From Balaenoptera acutorostrata (Eukaryota > Chordata > Mammalia > Artiodactyla > Balaenopteridae): a DNA stretch of 64,000 bases. Positions 35,745 through 47,989 of the stretch are shown here, one piece after another. A program made the position numbers and the translations under genes. Position 1 is the first letter of the stretch. Each line of letters starts with the position of its first letter. The stretch is taken from positions 38,976,428-39,040,427 of the forward strand of contig NC_080081.1 in assembly GCF_949987535.1 (NCBI RefSeq), written 5' to 3'. The notes beneath the pieces are model-generated. The model did no database searches. It saw nothing but the letters and a program-made list of their open reading frames with translations, and was not told where the DNA came from.

Positions 35745-36085
35745 CTTTGTCAGTTCTTCCGACTTTAACGTGTGCAGGACTTCACATATGCTGTCATTCC
35801 ACCTGTCTGGAGAACATATTTTTCTATTCTTTAAAAATCTCAATTTAAGTGTCATCTCAAAACAATCTCTCAGATACCACCCGCAGACTAATTAGGTTCT
35901 TCTCTTATAACAATTTGCACTTCTCGTTCAAATAAGTTATTAGTAGCAATTAACTAATTAGTTACTCAGTTTTTTTATTCAATATTTGTATAACCTGGTT
36001 TATTTTAAACCTTATGAGGGCAGGGTTGTGTCTCTGTGTTCACTGCTACGTGCCCATTTCTAGCAGAGAAAGGTGAGCACTTGCT
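35745..36085 (+). mobile_element. L2 3'-end fragment
   Basis: 'taagtgtcatctcaaaacaa', 'tataacaatttgcacttctc' and 'ttatgagggcagggttgtgt' follow the L2 3' end in order. No coding remains. Confidence 0.6.
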
Positions 36086-38111
36086 TAGATATTTATGTAA
36101 GGGGAGGAGGATACATTAAAAAAAAATGATGGAGAAAAAAGGAGAGGAGGAAGAAAGGAATGAAAAATAAAAGCAAGCATTTACCATCTTATTGCTTTCA
36201 GGAATGGTGGGAGATCATGCTGAAGAATTTAAGTGGGGATGCATTAAAAATAATAATTTAGATTGTTTTGCCATGTGGTCCCATAGCACCCCTTTTTTAT
36301 TGCTTTCATTAACAATCATTATATTTGAAATTGTTTGTTGTTCATTTTCTTCAGTGGACTTTGGTTCGTGTAGAAGGGGATAAGCTCAATCTCCTTTCCA
36401 AATTTATTCCCAGGGCCTAGCACCATGTCTGCCAAAAAATTGTGAATGAATTAAATTATTAATAAAGCATAATTTAGAATCATTTGTCAACTAGGTGATT
36501 AAATTGTCTATTCAGAAATTAAATTCTTAGTTAAATATTATTCTTTGGCTTCTTAATCAAAATGGGCTCTTGTGTTTTATGAGTTAATTTAATAAATGAT
36601 ATGTTATTGTATATTCATACATTGCAACTGTCCAGGTCATCAAACGTAGCCCTTTAGCCCACTATTTATTTGCCTTTCTAACCTTCAGAAAGGAGTATAT
36701 CTAGGACAGCTTAATCAAGTTTTAGCACAAGAAAATGGGGACTAAATTTGGCATCTTTGTGCATATAAACAAGTAGGTTCTTTTAATCTACTATCTCTTC
36801 ATCTGCCATATAAACTTTGATAAATGGAACAGTAATTTTCAGACATTGTAACATTCATTATACTTTTTGCTTATCTTCAATAGCAGGTTTTTTTTTTTTT
36901 TTCCTTTTTCAAGAGCTATTTTCCCTTTGGCAAGGCTGTTTATTTCTCACAGAATTCTTTTAAAGTAAATGTCATGTGTGGATATTGCCAGGTAACCTTC
37001 AAGCAAGGCTTTTTTACCACAACTTTATTTCGTGGAGTGCCTTTTGTGGAAAAGCCATCACAAAACACTGTCAAAATTGGAAACAAAAGTCACAGTCAGA
37101 AAAATCAATGATCTGTCAAATAATCCAAGATTAAATCAAATCAAACTAGCTTTAAGCTTAAACTTTAAAGCCAGTCAAAATTTGGCTCACCTGAGAAGGC
37201 CAATAAACATTACATTCTAGACACTTGTGTTGCAGTAGGAGCCATCCTTTGGGTAATAATTGATTTATCCAGCATCTGAATGAAAATTTAGAATCAGCTC
37301 ATAAAACATAAACAATGATAAAAAGTCATACCAAACTAACAATTCATCTTAGAACTATGCATTTTTACTGATCAATTTAAATAAAAACTTTGCTTTTAAA
37401 TTTTGCTTCACATCTAACAGCAATCGCCTTAATTGTAAAGGGCCAGCCAGAGAGTCTCTGTTTTCTTCACTCAAGAGCAAAATTGTTTTACATGGCATGT
37501 AAAAGAACAGAAAGGGAAAACATTACTGGAGATTGCGGACTTGTTCATATGGTCTAGACAATTCTGGAACTAATAAGCTGGAGTTTCTAAATACCCTCTC
37601 TTTCTTTTTCAAACTATAAGTATTTTAACAGAATTAAGTGAAATTTTTAAAAAATGTGTGTTGGCAATATGTCTAGAATAGTTTTTATTGTTCATATCTG
37701 GTCAACTAATTTGACCTGCTTTAAGCAATATAGGGCATTGGTAATTTAATTCCACACACCAATAGATTATAAGGAACATATTGTAATTGAGAAGTACTTT
37801 GTTTGGTAAAACAATATGTTCTGCAACATGGTATACCACCCTACAACTTGTTTTGTATATATTAACATAGTATCAAAAGAAACTCATGAATATATGTATG
37901 AGAAATATTTTCATAATAGTCAAATGTCAGCATCTATAATTCTATTACTTTTTTCTTCATAAAACTGACTTTATTAGTATTTTTTCTTCAGTTATTCTCT
38001 TCAATTAGGAAATAAACTTGTAGACCAAAAGCTGATTTAGAACTAAATGACACCTTCATAGAGTAAGTTTTGTAGAAAGGGACTTACTGTCAAGAAGGAC
38101 ATTATTGTTGT
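36086..38111. other. AT-rich unassigned DNA
   Basis: I see no gene or clear repeat. It includes a T tract at about 36889-36903. Possibly single-copy sequence. Confidence 0.4.
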
Positions 38112-38575
38112 AGCAGACAGAATAATGGCTCCCCAAAGATGTCCTCATCTTAAAACTTGTGAATATGCTGATTTACTCAGTAAAAGTGATTAAGAATCTT
38201 AGGTGGGGAGAGCATTCTGGGTTATCCAGTTGGGCCCGATTAAATCACAAGAGTCCTTGTCATGGGAGGACAGGCGTGTCAGAGTCTGAGAAAGAAATGT
38301 GAAGGTGTTACGCTGCTGGTTTTAATGATGGAGGAAGGGGTCATGAGTCAAGGAATACAGGTGGCTGACCTCTAGAAGCTGGAAAATTCAAGGAAACAAG
38401 ATCCTTCCCAATGCCCTCAGAAAGAATGCAGCCCTGCTGACAGTTAGATTTGAACTCAGTGAAATCTATTTCAGATTTCTAACCTCCTGTAAGATAACAA
38501 ATTTGTGTTGTTTTTAAGCCACTATGTTTGTGGTAATTTGCTAAAGCACCAATAGAAAACTAATAAAATTGTCTA
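38112..38575 (+). mobile_element. Ancient LTR-like interspersed repeat
   Basis: 'agaataatggctccccaaag', 'gattaagaatcttaggtggg', 'ctctagaagctggaaaattc' and the end 'ttttaagccactatgtttg' with 'gaaaactaataaaatt' form a widely repeated mammalian element with LTR-type structure. I recognise the repeat but not its family name with certainty. Confidence 0.55.
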
Positions 38576-38589
38576 ATAGAATAAAAGTA

Positions 38590-38835
38590 ATAACAATACA
38601 AGCTGCATGCTTGCCATATGGTAGGCACTATATTAGGAGATTTCCAGGAAATATCTTACTTCATCTACACAACAATGTTATGAGATACTTATTCTTATTA
38701 ATTATTATTTCCATTTTACAGATGAGGAAATGTGTCTTATGAGGGAAAAGGCGTATCTAAAGCCTGCAAAACTAATAAGTGGAAGAGGTGGGGTTTGAAC
38801 ACATAATCATCTAATTCTTCTCTGTCAAATAGTAT
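38590..38835 (-). mobile_element. MIR SINE, antisense
   Basis: 'ccattttacagatgaggaaa' is the MIR core in antisense, followed by 'actaataagtggaagaggtg' and 'gggtttgaacac', the tRNA-like part. Confidence 0.85.
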
Positions 38836-41394
38836 AGTTTGAGAATAAAAGAAAATTAATAGTGGTCTCCTCTAATCCTAAATAAATTTGGCTCTTATAC
38901 TGTTATTTTTTTCTTAAAATATCTCAAGTACTAAAAATGACCCGCCAGGAGAAATACATGAGTCACTAAAGGAGAACCAAATATGACCTGCTTTTTATAC
39001 ATTCAACATATCCACACTGAGAAATGTAGGTCACTGTAGGTATTTCAGAACAGCCGTCCCTTCTGAAAATGTCTGTCCTTCGGGCAGGCACCATGCTGCA
39101 CCCATCTGTTGCTGCACCCCTGGCTGCAGTTGGTTGGTCCAGAACTGGGCAGCTGTATCACATTTATTCACTCCCCTTCCTGGGAATTCAAGTCGGTATT
39201 GTAAAAGATGTACTTCATCTCTCCTGGGCTGAATACTCCTGTTACATGGATAATCAGGAGCACTCAGCAAAGGTATGTTTCATCACAAAAACTAGAGAGA
39301 TACAGAAAGCTGTTCTGCGAAGAGAAAATAATTAGTTATAAATGTAGATAAACAGTGTTGACAGATACAGAGAGAACATTGAAATTTTGTCAGGCCCTGG
39401 TTCTAGTATATTTTTAAATGCAAAGTAATACTAAATATTTGTCCTTCCCCTTAGGTTCTTTGAGATGTCCTCATGGCCTTATGACAAATTTTTACTTAAG
39501 TTAGCCTCAGTGGACTTATATTTCTTGCAAGATGATCAGGTTTGTATCAAATATTGTGACAGACCCTAGACATAATGGTTCACCATCCCTTTCTTTAAAG
39601 AACTTCTGTTCTCATGCAGTTGTGGCATGTATCAGTATATGTTAGGCCACCAGTAATAAACCCTGAAATTATCCAAAAAAATCAACATTTAGTTCTTGGC
39701 AAATGTCATTTTTCTGTCTTACCTTCTTGAAGGCTGCCATTCAGGATAAGATTTTAATACTAAACATATTAAAACCTCCTATTCTGTGCCTTAACTTATT
39801 CCCCATGTAATATAGTCAATCATACTCACTCATTAGTTTTCCAATTATGTTTCCCATATTTGATTAATTTCCTCATTAATGTAATAATTGGTGATTATAA
39901 AAATTCATTTTCTTCCCTCGTTACTGTGACACGTAATTCCTGCTGCTTCCATATCATTATCATCTTCCTGTTCAACCTCTAATCAATTTACCTTGAAAAT
40001 AGGTGGCCTAGAAATACTGACTTCATATACTTTAAAAAAGCTACAGATAAGTTATCAATTTGTTCCATTTTAAATGATTGTGTTATGGTCAACATGACAC
40101 CTCAGTGTTTCCTCCTCTAGCTTCATGTTTTAGAAGTAATCTACCCACCAGGAAGGAGGGTTACATTTTGAAACAGATTTCCAAATTTAGTCTTAGAAAT
40201 ATTTTTAAAGCTCACAACATTCTTCTTACTCTAAACCCAAGATTTCTTTTCCTGTAGACTATTGATGAAATTCTCTCCCTTAGATTGTCACTTTCCGCTG
40301 TCCATGACATGGTTCCTATCAGCATTTCACACACTATCCTGCAATGTTTCTGTAAACATGTTTAAAAACTGTTGAGTGGCATCCTCCCACCTCTGGGTGT
40401 TACTTGTTACCTCCTATCCTTCTGCACCCGTTGCACCTTATCCTTCTTTTTTAAAGCGCGTCCCTTGCTGTTTTGTGTCCAAGCCATTTACTGCAATGTC
40501 TTTTTCCCCAAATGATTTTGCGATTTTGTCCAGCAGATGTTGCTTTTATTTGTTAATAAAATCTATCATTACACAATCTTTAAAGTAGTAGGTGAGTAAT
40601 AATTATTCTAACAGTACATTTTTTTTTTCCTAATGCTCTGCCACTTTTCCAGTTTACTCCATCTTCCCACCTTTCATTTTATCTGGCCTTATCCTTCCCC
40701 TCCCTCTCATCTGCTTTTACATCACTTTGCTAGCTACTTACCAATGTAGCTTTATAAAACATTATGTGACTATAGAAGTTACTCTATAGGAACTTATATT
40801 TCTCTTTTTAAACATATATTTCTCTTTTTAAAAAACAAGCACAAGCTGAATCTCTTCTGGGGTTCAGTTACAGAAATATGTCCTGGGTACAAGTAAACAA
40901 TCTCATTTTTAAAAGAACTCTTCATTATAATTTACAAGAAAGCAATATGGTCTCCATTTTCTCAGTCATTTTAAGTTCAACAATATTTCATGTTTGTTTC
41001 TCTGCACAATGTATTTCCTAATACACATTGGAATATAGTTAAACATCTGGTTTCATATTTATTATATCTGTATAAATAGCATGTTTTTGGTGTAGTGGCA
41101 GATTGGGTGGGGAGAGATTTAGTTTATCTCATTTGGGGTGCATTTAACATTGTAAACTGCATTTTATAAAATGGACCAGTCAGAAGACTAGTTTTGTGTA
41201 GGCTAAGTAGTCCCTTGGGAGATAATTCAATATACAGAAATTGTTACTTCATTTAGCAAGGAAAGGAGAGGTGGAGAGTTAAGTGTCTACCAGTATTGAT
41301 CTCCTGGCTGTCTTCTGTCCAAGCTCTAACTATATCCATTTCCACAAATTAAGCTTAAACCTGAAGCAAAAGGTCAAATTAATGTGACCATATG
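38836..41394. other. Unassigned DNA
   Basis: No gene is supported. 39030-39300 is less AT-rich and open on both strands (39069-39335 plus, 39031-39270 minus), but I find no domain, splice structure or family. Confidence 0.4.
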
Positions 41395-41965
41395 CACACC
41401 TCATGATGTGGCAATTCACACCTAAGTATATTTTCAACAGAAACACATTCATATGGCAACTAAAAAAAAGTACTAAATGTTCATAGGAGCACTATTCAGA
41501 GTAGCCCCAATCTTAAAGCTACATAAATATCAATTGAAAGTAAAAATGATGAATAAATTATAGAGTGAAATACTATACAACAATGAGAATAAACCAATCA
41601 CTTTCTATACTTAATAATATGTATCAATTTCAAATCAAGTGCTGAGTGAAAGAAGCCACACACAAGAATATATATATCTTGTCTGATTTCCTTTATATCA
41701 AGTGAAAAAATAAATATGAAACTAACCTATGCTAAAATCCTGGATAACAATACCCTTGGGGAATTGCATAATGACTTGAAGGTATAATGGGAAGGGCTTC
41801 TGATGTGTTTCAGAAATGCTGATGATTTTCTGTTTCTTGATCTGTAACAAGCACATTTGCTTGTTACACAGTGTGCTCAGGTAGTGAAAATTTATCAAGT
41901 TGTAGAATGATGACATATGCATATTTCTATATGGATATTTTATTTCAATAAAAAGTTTTTTTTTA
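41395..41965 (+). mobile_element. Ancient L1 3'-end fragment
   Basis: 'atgttcataggagcactatt', 'gctgagtgaaagaagccaca' and the terminal 'atttcaataaaaagttt' follow the order of old L1 3' ends. It is strongly diverged. Confidence 0.65.
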
Positions 41966-42204
41966 AATATTAGCTAATATTGAGTATTTAAAGATTATAT
42001 CCAAATGAAATCTTCATGTGGGCTTGTTTTGATTACATGTAATTAAGCTACACAACACCTTAAGCTTGTTTCTCTATTTTCAATTCATACCAAATTTTAT
42101 AACTATTATCTGTGTCATATCACTGATTTCATGTAATTCTTATAGGTTCCAAGAAAGCCATATGTGTATTTTTTTCAAGAAGATTAAGTAAAATGCCACT
42201 ATAT

Positions 42205-42480
42205 GCCAAGAGGACTACCTTTTTCCTCTGCCTGAAAAGCTCTTACTCATCTTTGAAGACCTAGCTCAGTTGTCACCTCCTCTGTGAAATCTTATCATTT
42301 GCACCACAGGAGAGAAGCTGCTTCCTACTTTGTGAGCCACATACAATGTTATTAACTCTGACAGCTTTTAAGGCATTGTGTTGGGATGACCTCTTCACTG
42401 ATCCGACTTCTCTACTAGATTGTGAGTTTCTCAAGGGCAAGAACATCCCTTTATGCATTCTAGTTTCACTGGCACTTAAA
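42205..42480 (+). mobile_element. L2 3'-end fragment
   Basis: 'tgcctgaaaagctcttact', 'cagttgtcacctcctctgtg' and 'agattgtgagtttctcaagg' match the L2 3' end in order. Confidence 0.7.
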
Positions 42481-43094
42481 AAAATACACATAAAATATCT
42501 AGAAGTGACTTCAACCAAAATATGTTGGAAACAGCGTGGAAAAGAGGACAAAACTACTCTGAATTAAGTTATATCAGCCAGGAACTAAGTACTTGAACCA
42601 CATGTTGTGTGGTTCTTTTAGAATTATTTTATTGATTTTTCCATTATCATCCTATCTAGGAAGCAGTTTTAAGAAACCTGTTGCTGTGCTTTGGAAATAA
42701 AAAGAAACTCTGGCCTCAGCCATAGCAATACTTAGGTTTTCTCTGAAAACTAATATGTTTCAATCTTCTGAACATTTTAAATCAAGTTCCTTATAGTTTT
42801 CTCTATGCATTTTCAAGTAAAAAGTGTAAATTATAATCCCTCTCCAGCAAATGTACAAGACTTTACTGTACTTGTTTTATCCAAAGGATAGTCCCTTGAC
42901 TGAGTCAGGACATAAAAGCCTATTCTGAAGTTGGCTTCACTTGACTCCAGGGGGTAAAGAGCTTTGTAATTATCAAATGGCATTAAGGAAGGAAGAGATA
43001 GGGGCTCATATTCCTGTAGAAAATGCAGAGATAAAGGGAAATAGAGAAATGAACCAATAATAATATTAATAACTAAACTATATTGATTGTTCCT
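42481..43094. other. Unassigned DNA
   Basis: No supported gene or repeat. Confidence 0.4.
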
Positions 43095-43325
43095 TCTCTA
43101 TCATTTTACATTATTGATTTCATTTAGTCTTCATTATAAGACTTAAGATGACTTAATAACAGGCTAATGACCTTTATTATCCCCATATAACAGATTAGAA
43201 AAAGCCTTACGGAATTTAAATATTTTGCTAAAAATTATGAACAGTGCATAGTAGGGGTGGGTTTAAATTCACCTGAATAACCTAGGGCCTGATTCTTTAA
43301 TGACCCTACTATACAGCCTTGTTAA
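43095..43325 (-). mobile_element. MIR SINE, antisense
   Basis: 'tttattatccccatataaca' then 'gattagaaaaagccttac' and 'gtgggtttaaattcacctg' follow the MIR antisense order. Confidence 0.6.
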
Positions 43326-44834
43326 AAAAATGTTCATAAAGACACGTGAAGCATTGTACATTTGGTTTCTTAGACTGAAACATAACTTTTATAATTCCTA
43401 CTTTTAACGTATTTTATTTCATCCTTGTTGAAAGTATTTATGTAAGATATTTCAGATAATTTCAAGAACTGGAATGGGATGTCATGCATGGATAAAATAT
43501 GCAATATACACACTAGGAGCAAACAGGCACAAATATGTAGACATTTCTAGGCATGCACATATAATCTTTGATGAATGAGAACTTGAATAAGTGGGTATCA
43601 TAATAAATATATCTATTATTTCTAAACTCATTTTTAAGTTCAATGTAATTGCAACTAAAATTTTAAGAAAAGTTTTGTGTGAGAAGATCTGGAAAGACCA
43701 GTCTAAAGTCTGTATAGAAAATATGCCAAAAATGTTTATTAGCTTTTATTATTTGTAATTACAGAAAATTAAAATAAAAAAGTAGTGAAAACATTGTTTC
43801 AAGTAGCACATTACCAATGATTTTTAAAATGTTAAAGTTTGACAAGTAAAAATTGCAGAAATTTTTCTAAATACAAATTTAGTAATATATAACACACTTC
43901 ACACACAACAGTCTCGTAATTCTCTATTTAATATTAAAAACAAGGAAAAGAATAATTGAACAAAGTTTTCTTCACAGAAATGTACTTCATCGCCTATATG
44001 TTATAAAATGAAAAATTGGTATTAGGGTTTCAGTATATGAATTCTGAATTTTGGTAGGACACAAACATTCAGTCCACAACAGATGTGAAAGTGGTCAAAG
44101 TTGTTAGAATGACAAGATCTATTTAGTGGAGCTCTGGACATTGGGAAGAAATGAAAACAAGATACAGTCAGGTCAGGCCAGATTATGGAGGGGTTATGAA
44201 ACCAAAGAGTGAAAAGTCCCCATGTGGTTCTCAAGGTCTGAGTGGGCTACCTCTTACATGGGAGAGTATCCATAAGCTTTAGATTTTTCTAGTAGGATCA
44301 GTGGTGGTTCCTGAGAGGGAAGGGATAGAGGCAAGTGATTTGACTAGAAAATCTAGAGGCAAAAACTGGGGCAAAAGCCCCAGTCAGGTATATTTGATCA
44401 GTCGCCAACATGGGCCACCTTCTTAAACATTATTGAGTTACATAAGTCTTTTCTATTTTAGGCCAAATTATACTTCAAATAGTTAATATGTATTTATTCA
44501 CCAGGCACTGAACCCAACATATGCATTATTAATTTTTTCACTTTGTATTTTTTTAAACCTTTATGTTCTTTTATTGGAGCAAGATTCCTGACCGGTATAC
44601 AGTGGTGTATTTACTACAGAGACCTGTGCAGAAATTACATACTATCCATCTAGACAGGTTTTCATTACACTTTGCCTATTGATGGAATAGTTCCATTTAT
44701 AAAGTTTTTATACATCAAAAATCTTTGAATTTAACCAGTCTGTCCATTAATTAATCTCTGAAAAAGTTAAGTGGCATTTAATTTTAGTTACTATATTTAT
44801 ACAACATTAAGTCTTATACATTAGGTAGCTTCTC
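43326..44834. other. Unassigned DNA left of the full-length L1
   Basis: No gene. A weak ORF2-like stretch ('aagttcaatgtaattgcaac', 43630-43760, plus strand) may be a decayed L1 fragment. The sequence at the right edge continues after the L1 at 52190. Confidence 0.4.
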
Positions 44835-44849
44835 AAAATGTTACTTATG
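44835..44849. repeat. Target-site duplication, left copy
   Basis: AAAATGTTACTTATG, repeated exactly at 52190-52204, brackets the full-length L1. Confidence 0.95.
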
Positions 44850-47037
44850 GGGGGTCTGGGCAAGATGGCAGAAGAGTAAGACACGGAGATCACCTTCCTT
44901 CCCACAGATAGAGTAGAAATACATCTACACGTGGAACTGCTCCTACAGAACACCCACTGAATGCTGGCAGAAGACGTCAGACCTCCCAAAAGGCAAGAAA
45001 CTCCCCATGTACTTGGGTAGGGCAAAAGAAAAAAGAAATAACAGAGACAAAAGAATAGGGATGGGACCTGCACCAGTGGGAGGGAGCCGTGAAGGAGGAA
45101 AGGTTTCCACACACTAGGAAGCCCCTTCGCGGGCAGAGACTGCAGGTGGCAGAGGGGGGAAGCTTCGGAGGCACAGAGGAGAGCGCAGCCACAGGGGTGC
45201 GGAGGGCAAAGCAGAAAGATTCCCGCACAGAGGATCAGTGCCGAGCAGCACTCACCAGCCCGAGAGGCTTGTCTGCTCACCCGCCGGGGCGGGCTGGGGC
45301 TGGGAGCTGAGGCTCGGCTTCGGTCGGATCACAGGGAGAGGACTGGGGCTGGCAGCGTGAACACAGCCTGAAGAGGTTAGCGCACCACAGCTAGCCGGGA
45401 GGGAGTCCGGGAAAAAGTCCGGAGCTGCCGAAGAGGCAAGAGACTTTTTCTTGCCTCTTTGTTTCATGGTGCGCAAGGAGAGGGGATTCAGAGCACCATC
45501 TAAACGAGCTCCAGAGATGGGCGCGAGCCGCACCTATCAGCGCGGACCCCAGAGACGGGCGTGAGACGCTAAGGCTGCTGCTGCCGCCACCAAGAAGCCT
45601 GTGTGCGAGCACAGGTCACTATTCACACCGCCCCTCCAGGGAGCCTGTGCAGCCCGCCACTGCCAGGCTCCCGTGATCTAGGGACAACTTCCCCGGGAGA
45701 ACGCACGGTGCGCCTCAGGCTGGTGCAACGTCACGCCGGCCTCCGATGCCACAAGCTCGCCCCGCATCCGTACCCTTCCCTCCCCGCGGCCTGAGTGAGC
45801 CAGAGCCCCTGAAGCAGCTGCTCCTTTAACCCCGTTCTCTGTGAGCGAAGAACAGACGCCCTCAGGCGACCTACACGCAGAGAAGGGGCCAAATCCAAAG
45901 CAGAACCCCAGGAGCTGTACGAACAAAGAAGAGAAAGGGAAATCTCTCCCAGCAGCCTCAGAAGCAGCAGATTAAAGCTCCACAAACAACTTGATGTACC
46001 TGCATCTGTGGAATGCCTGAATAGACAATGAATCATCTCAAATTCAGGAGGTGGACTTTGGAGCAGGGTATATTAATTTTTCCCCTTTTCCTTTTTTTGT
46101 GAGTGTATATGGGTGTGCTTCAGGGTGAGATTTTGTCTGTATAGCTTTGCTTTCACCATTTGTCTTAGGGTACGGTCTGTCCGTTTTTTTTTTTTTTTTC
46201 TTTTTTTTTTAACTTAAAAAACATTTTTCTTAATAAATGTTTTCTTAAAAAATTTTCCTTATTTTCTATTTTTAAAAATTAAAAAAAAAATTTTTCTTAA
46301 GTTTTTTTATATTTTTATTTTAAAAAATTAAAAATTTTTTTCTTAATAAATTTTTTTCTTAATCATTTTTCTCTTATTTTTATTATGAAAAATTAAATTT
46401 ATTTTAAAAAATTAAAAAAAAATTTTTTCTTAATAAATTTTTTCTTAATATTTTTTTTCTTATTTTTTATTATAATAGCTTTATTTTATTTTATTTTATT
46501 TTATCCTCTTTCTTTCTATTCTTTTCTCCCTTTTATTCTGAGCCATGTGGATGAAAGGCTCTTGATGCTCCAGCCAGGCATCAGGGCTGGGCATCTGAGG
46601 TGGGAGAGCCAACTTCAGGACACTGGTCCACAAGAGACCTCCCAGCTCCACGGAATACCAAACGGCAAAAATCTCTCAGAGATCTCCATCTCAACATCAA
46701 GACCCAGCTTCACTCAACGACCAGCAAGCTACAATGCTGGACACCCTATGCCAAACAACAAGCAAGACAGGAACACAGCCCCATCCATTAGCAGAGAGGC
46801 TGCCTAAAATCATAAGGCCACAGACACCCCAAAACACACCACCAGACGTGGACGTGCCCACCAGAAAGACAAGATCCAGCCTCATCCACCAGAACACAGG
46901 CACTAGTCCCCTCAACCAGGAAGTCTACACAACCTACTGAATCAACCTTAGCCACTGGGGACAGATACGCAAAATAATGGGAACTACGAACCTGCAGCCT
47001 GTGAAAAGGAGACCCCAAACACCGTAAGATAAGCAAA
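44850..47037 (+). promoter_or_regulatory. L1 5'UTR with internal promoter
   Basis: The first kilobase is G+C- and CpG-rich and begins 'gggtctgggcaagatggcag', a typical L1 start that contains a YY1-like 'aagatggc' core. By family knowledge this region drives RNA polymerase II transcription from the first base. It is unusually long (about 2.2 kb) and contains an AT-rich array at 46174-46510. The first ~890 bases are shared with the L1 end at 1-1240. Confidence 0.8.
46174..46510 (+). repeat. AT-only degenerate tandem array in L1 5'UTR
   Basis: Blocks such as 'tttttcttaataaattttt' alternate with 'ttttaaaaaattaaaa' several times, then 'attttattttattttatttt' ends the tract. The abrupt change from CpG-rich to nearly pure A/T is striking within one element. 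Confidence 0.8.
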
Positions 47038-47931
47038 ATGAGAAGACATAAAAACACACAGCAGATGAAGGGGCAGGCTCAAAACACATCAGAACTAACA
47101 AATGAAGAGGAAATAGGCAGTCTACCTGAAAAAGAATTCCGAATAATGATAGTAAAGATGATCCAAAATCTTGAAAATAGAATAGACAAAATGCAAGAAA
47201 CATTTAACAAGGACGTAGAAGAACAAAAAAGGAACCAAGCAATGATGAAAAACACAATAAATGAAATTAAAAATACTCTAGAAGGGATCAATAGCAGAAT
47301 AACTGAGGCAGAAGAACGGATAAGTGACCTGGAAGATAAAATAGTGGAAATAACTACTGCAGAGCAGAATAAAGAAAAAAGAATGAAAAGAACTGAGGAC
47401 AGTCTCAGAGACCTCTGGGACAACATTAAACACACCAACATTCCAATTATAGGGGTCGCAGAAGAAGAAGAGAAAAAGAAAGGGACTGAGAAAATATTTG
47501 AAGAGATTATAGTTGAAAACTTCCCTAATATGAGAAAAGAAATAGTTAATCAAGTTCTGGAAGCACAGAGAGTCCCATACAGGATAAATCCAAGGAGAAA
47601 CACACCAAGACACATATTAATCAAACTATCCAAAATTAAATATAAAGAAAACATATTAAAAGCAGCAAGGGAAAAACAACAAATAACACACAAGGGAATC
47701 CCCATAAGGTTAACAGCTGATCTTTCAGCTGAAACTCTGCAAGCCAGAAGGGAGTGGCAGGATATACTTAAAGTGATGAAGGAGAAAAACCTACAACCAA
47801 GATTACTCTACCCAACGAGGATCTCATTCAGATTTGATGGAGAAATTAAAACCTTTACAGACAAGCAAAAGCTGAGAGAGTTCAGCACCACCAAACCAGC
47901 TTTACAACAAATGCTAAAGGAACTTCTCTAG
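47038..47931 (+). CDS. LINE-1 ORF1 protein (intact)
   Basis: A 297-residue open frame from ATG at 47038 to TAG at 47929-47931. ORF1p is a trimeric RNA-binding chaperone that coats L1 RNA in cytoplasmic ribonucleoprotein particles. Residues about 35-118 form a heptad-rich coiled coil (KMQETFNKDVEEQKRN, RITEAEERISDLEDKIVE). About 130-225 is the RRM-like domain (HTNIPIIGVAEEEE to ILKAAREKQQ). About 226-297 is the C-terminal domain (PTRISFRFDGEIKTF). The length is close to that of other placental L1 ORF1 proteins, and the start is the first ATG of the frame in the usual position after the 5'UTR. No internal stop is present, so it could still act in trans if transcribed. ORF2 begins 58 bases downstream. 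Confidence 0.93.
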   Translation: MRRHKNTQQMKGQAQNTSELTNEEEIGSLPEKEFRIMIVKMIQNLENRIDKMQETFNKDVEEQKRNQAMMKNTINEIKNTLEGINSRITEAEERISDLEDKIVEITTAEQNKEKRMKRTEDSLRDLWDNIKHTNIPIIGVAEEEEKKKGTEKIFEEIIVENFPNMRKEIVNQVLEAQRVPYRINPRRNTPRHILIKLSKIKYKENILKAAREKQQITHKGIPIRLTADLSAETLQARREWQDILKVMKEKNLQPRLLYPTRISFRFDGEIKTFTDKQKLREFSTTKPALQQMLKELL

Positions 47932-47989
47932 GCAAAAAACACAAGAGAAGGAAAACACCTACAATAACAAACTCAAAACATTTAAGAAA

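Noticed and set aside
39031..39335. Possible exon near 39.1 kb
   Set aside because: Both strands are open over the same bases, no convincing splice sites or family resemblance; composition explains it.
47079..47613. Minus-strand frames of 120 and 111 codons
   Set aside because: Antisense shadows of the intact L1 ORF1.
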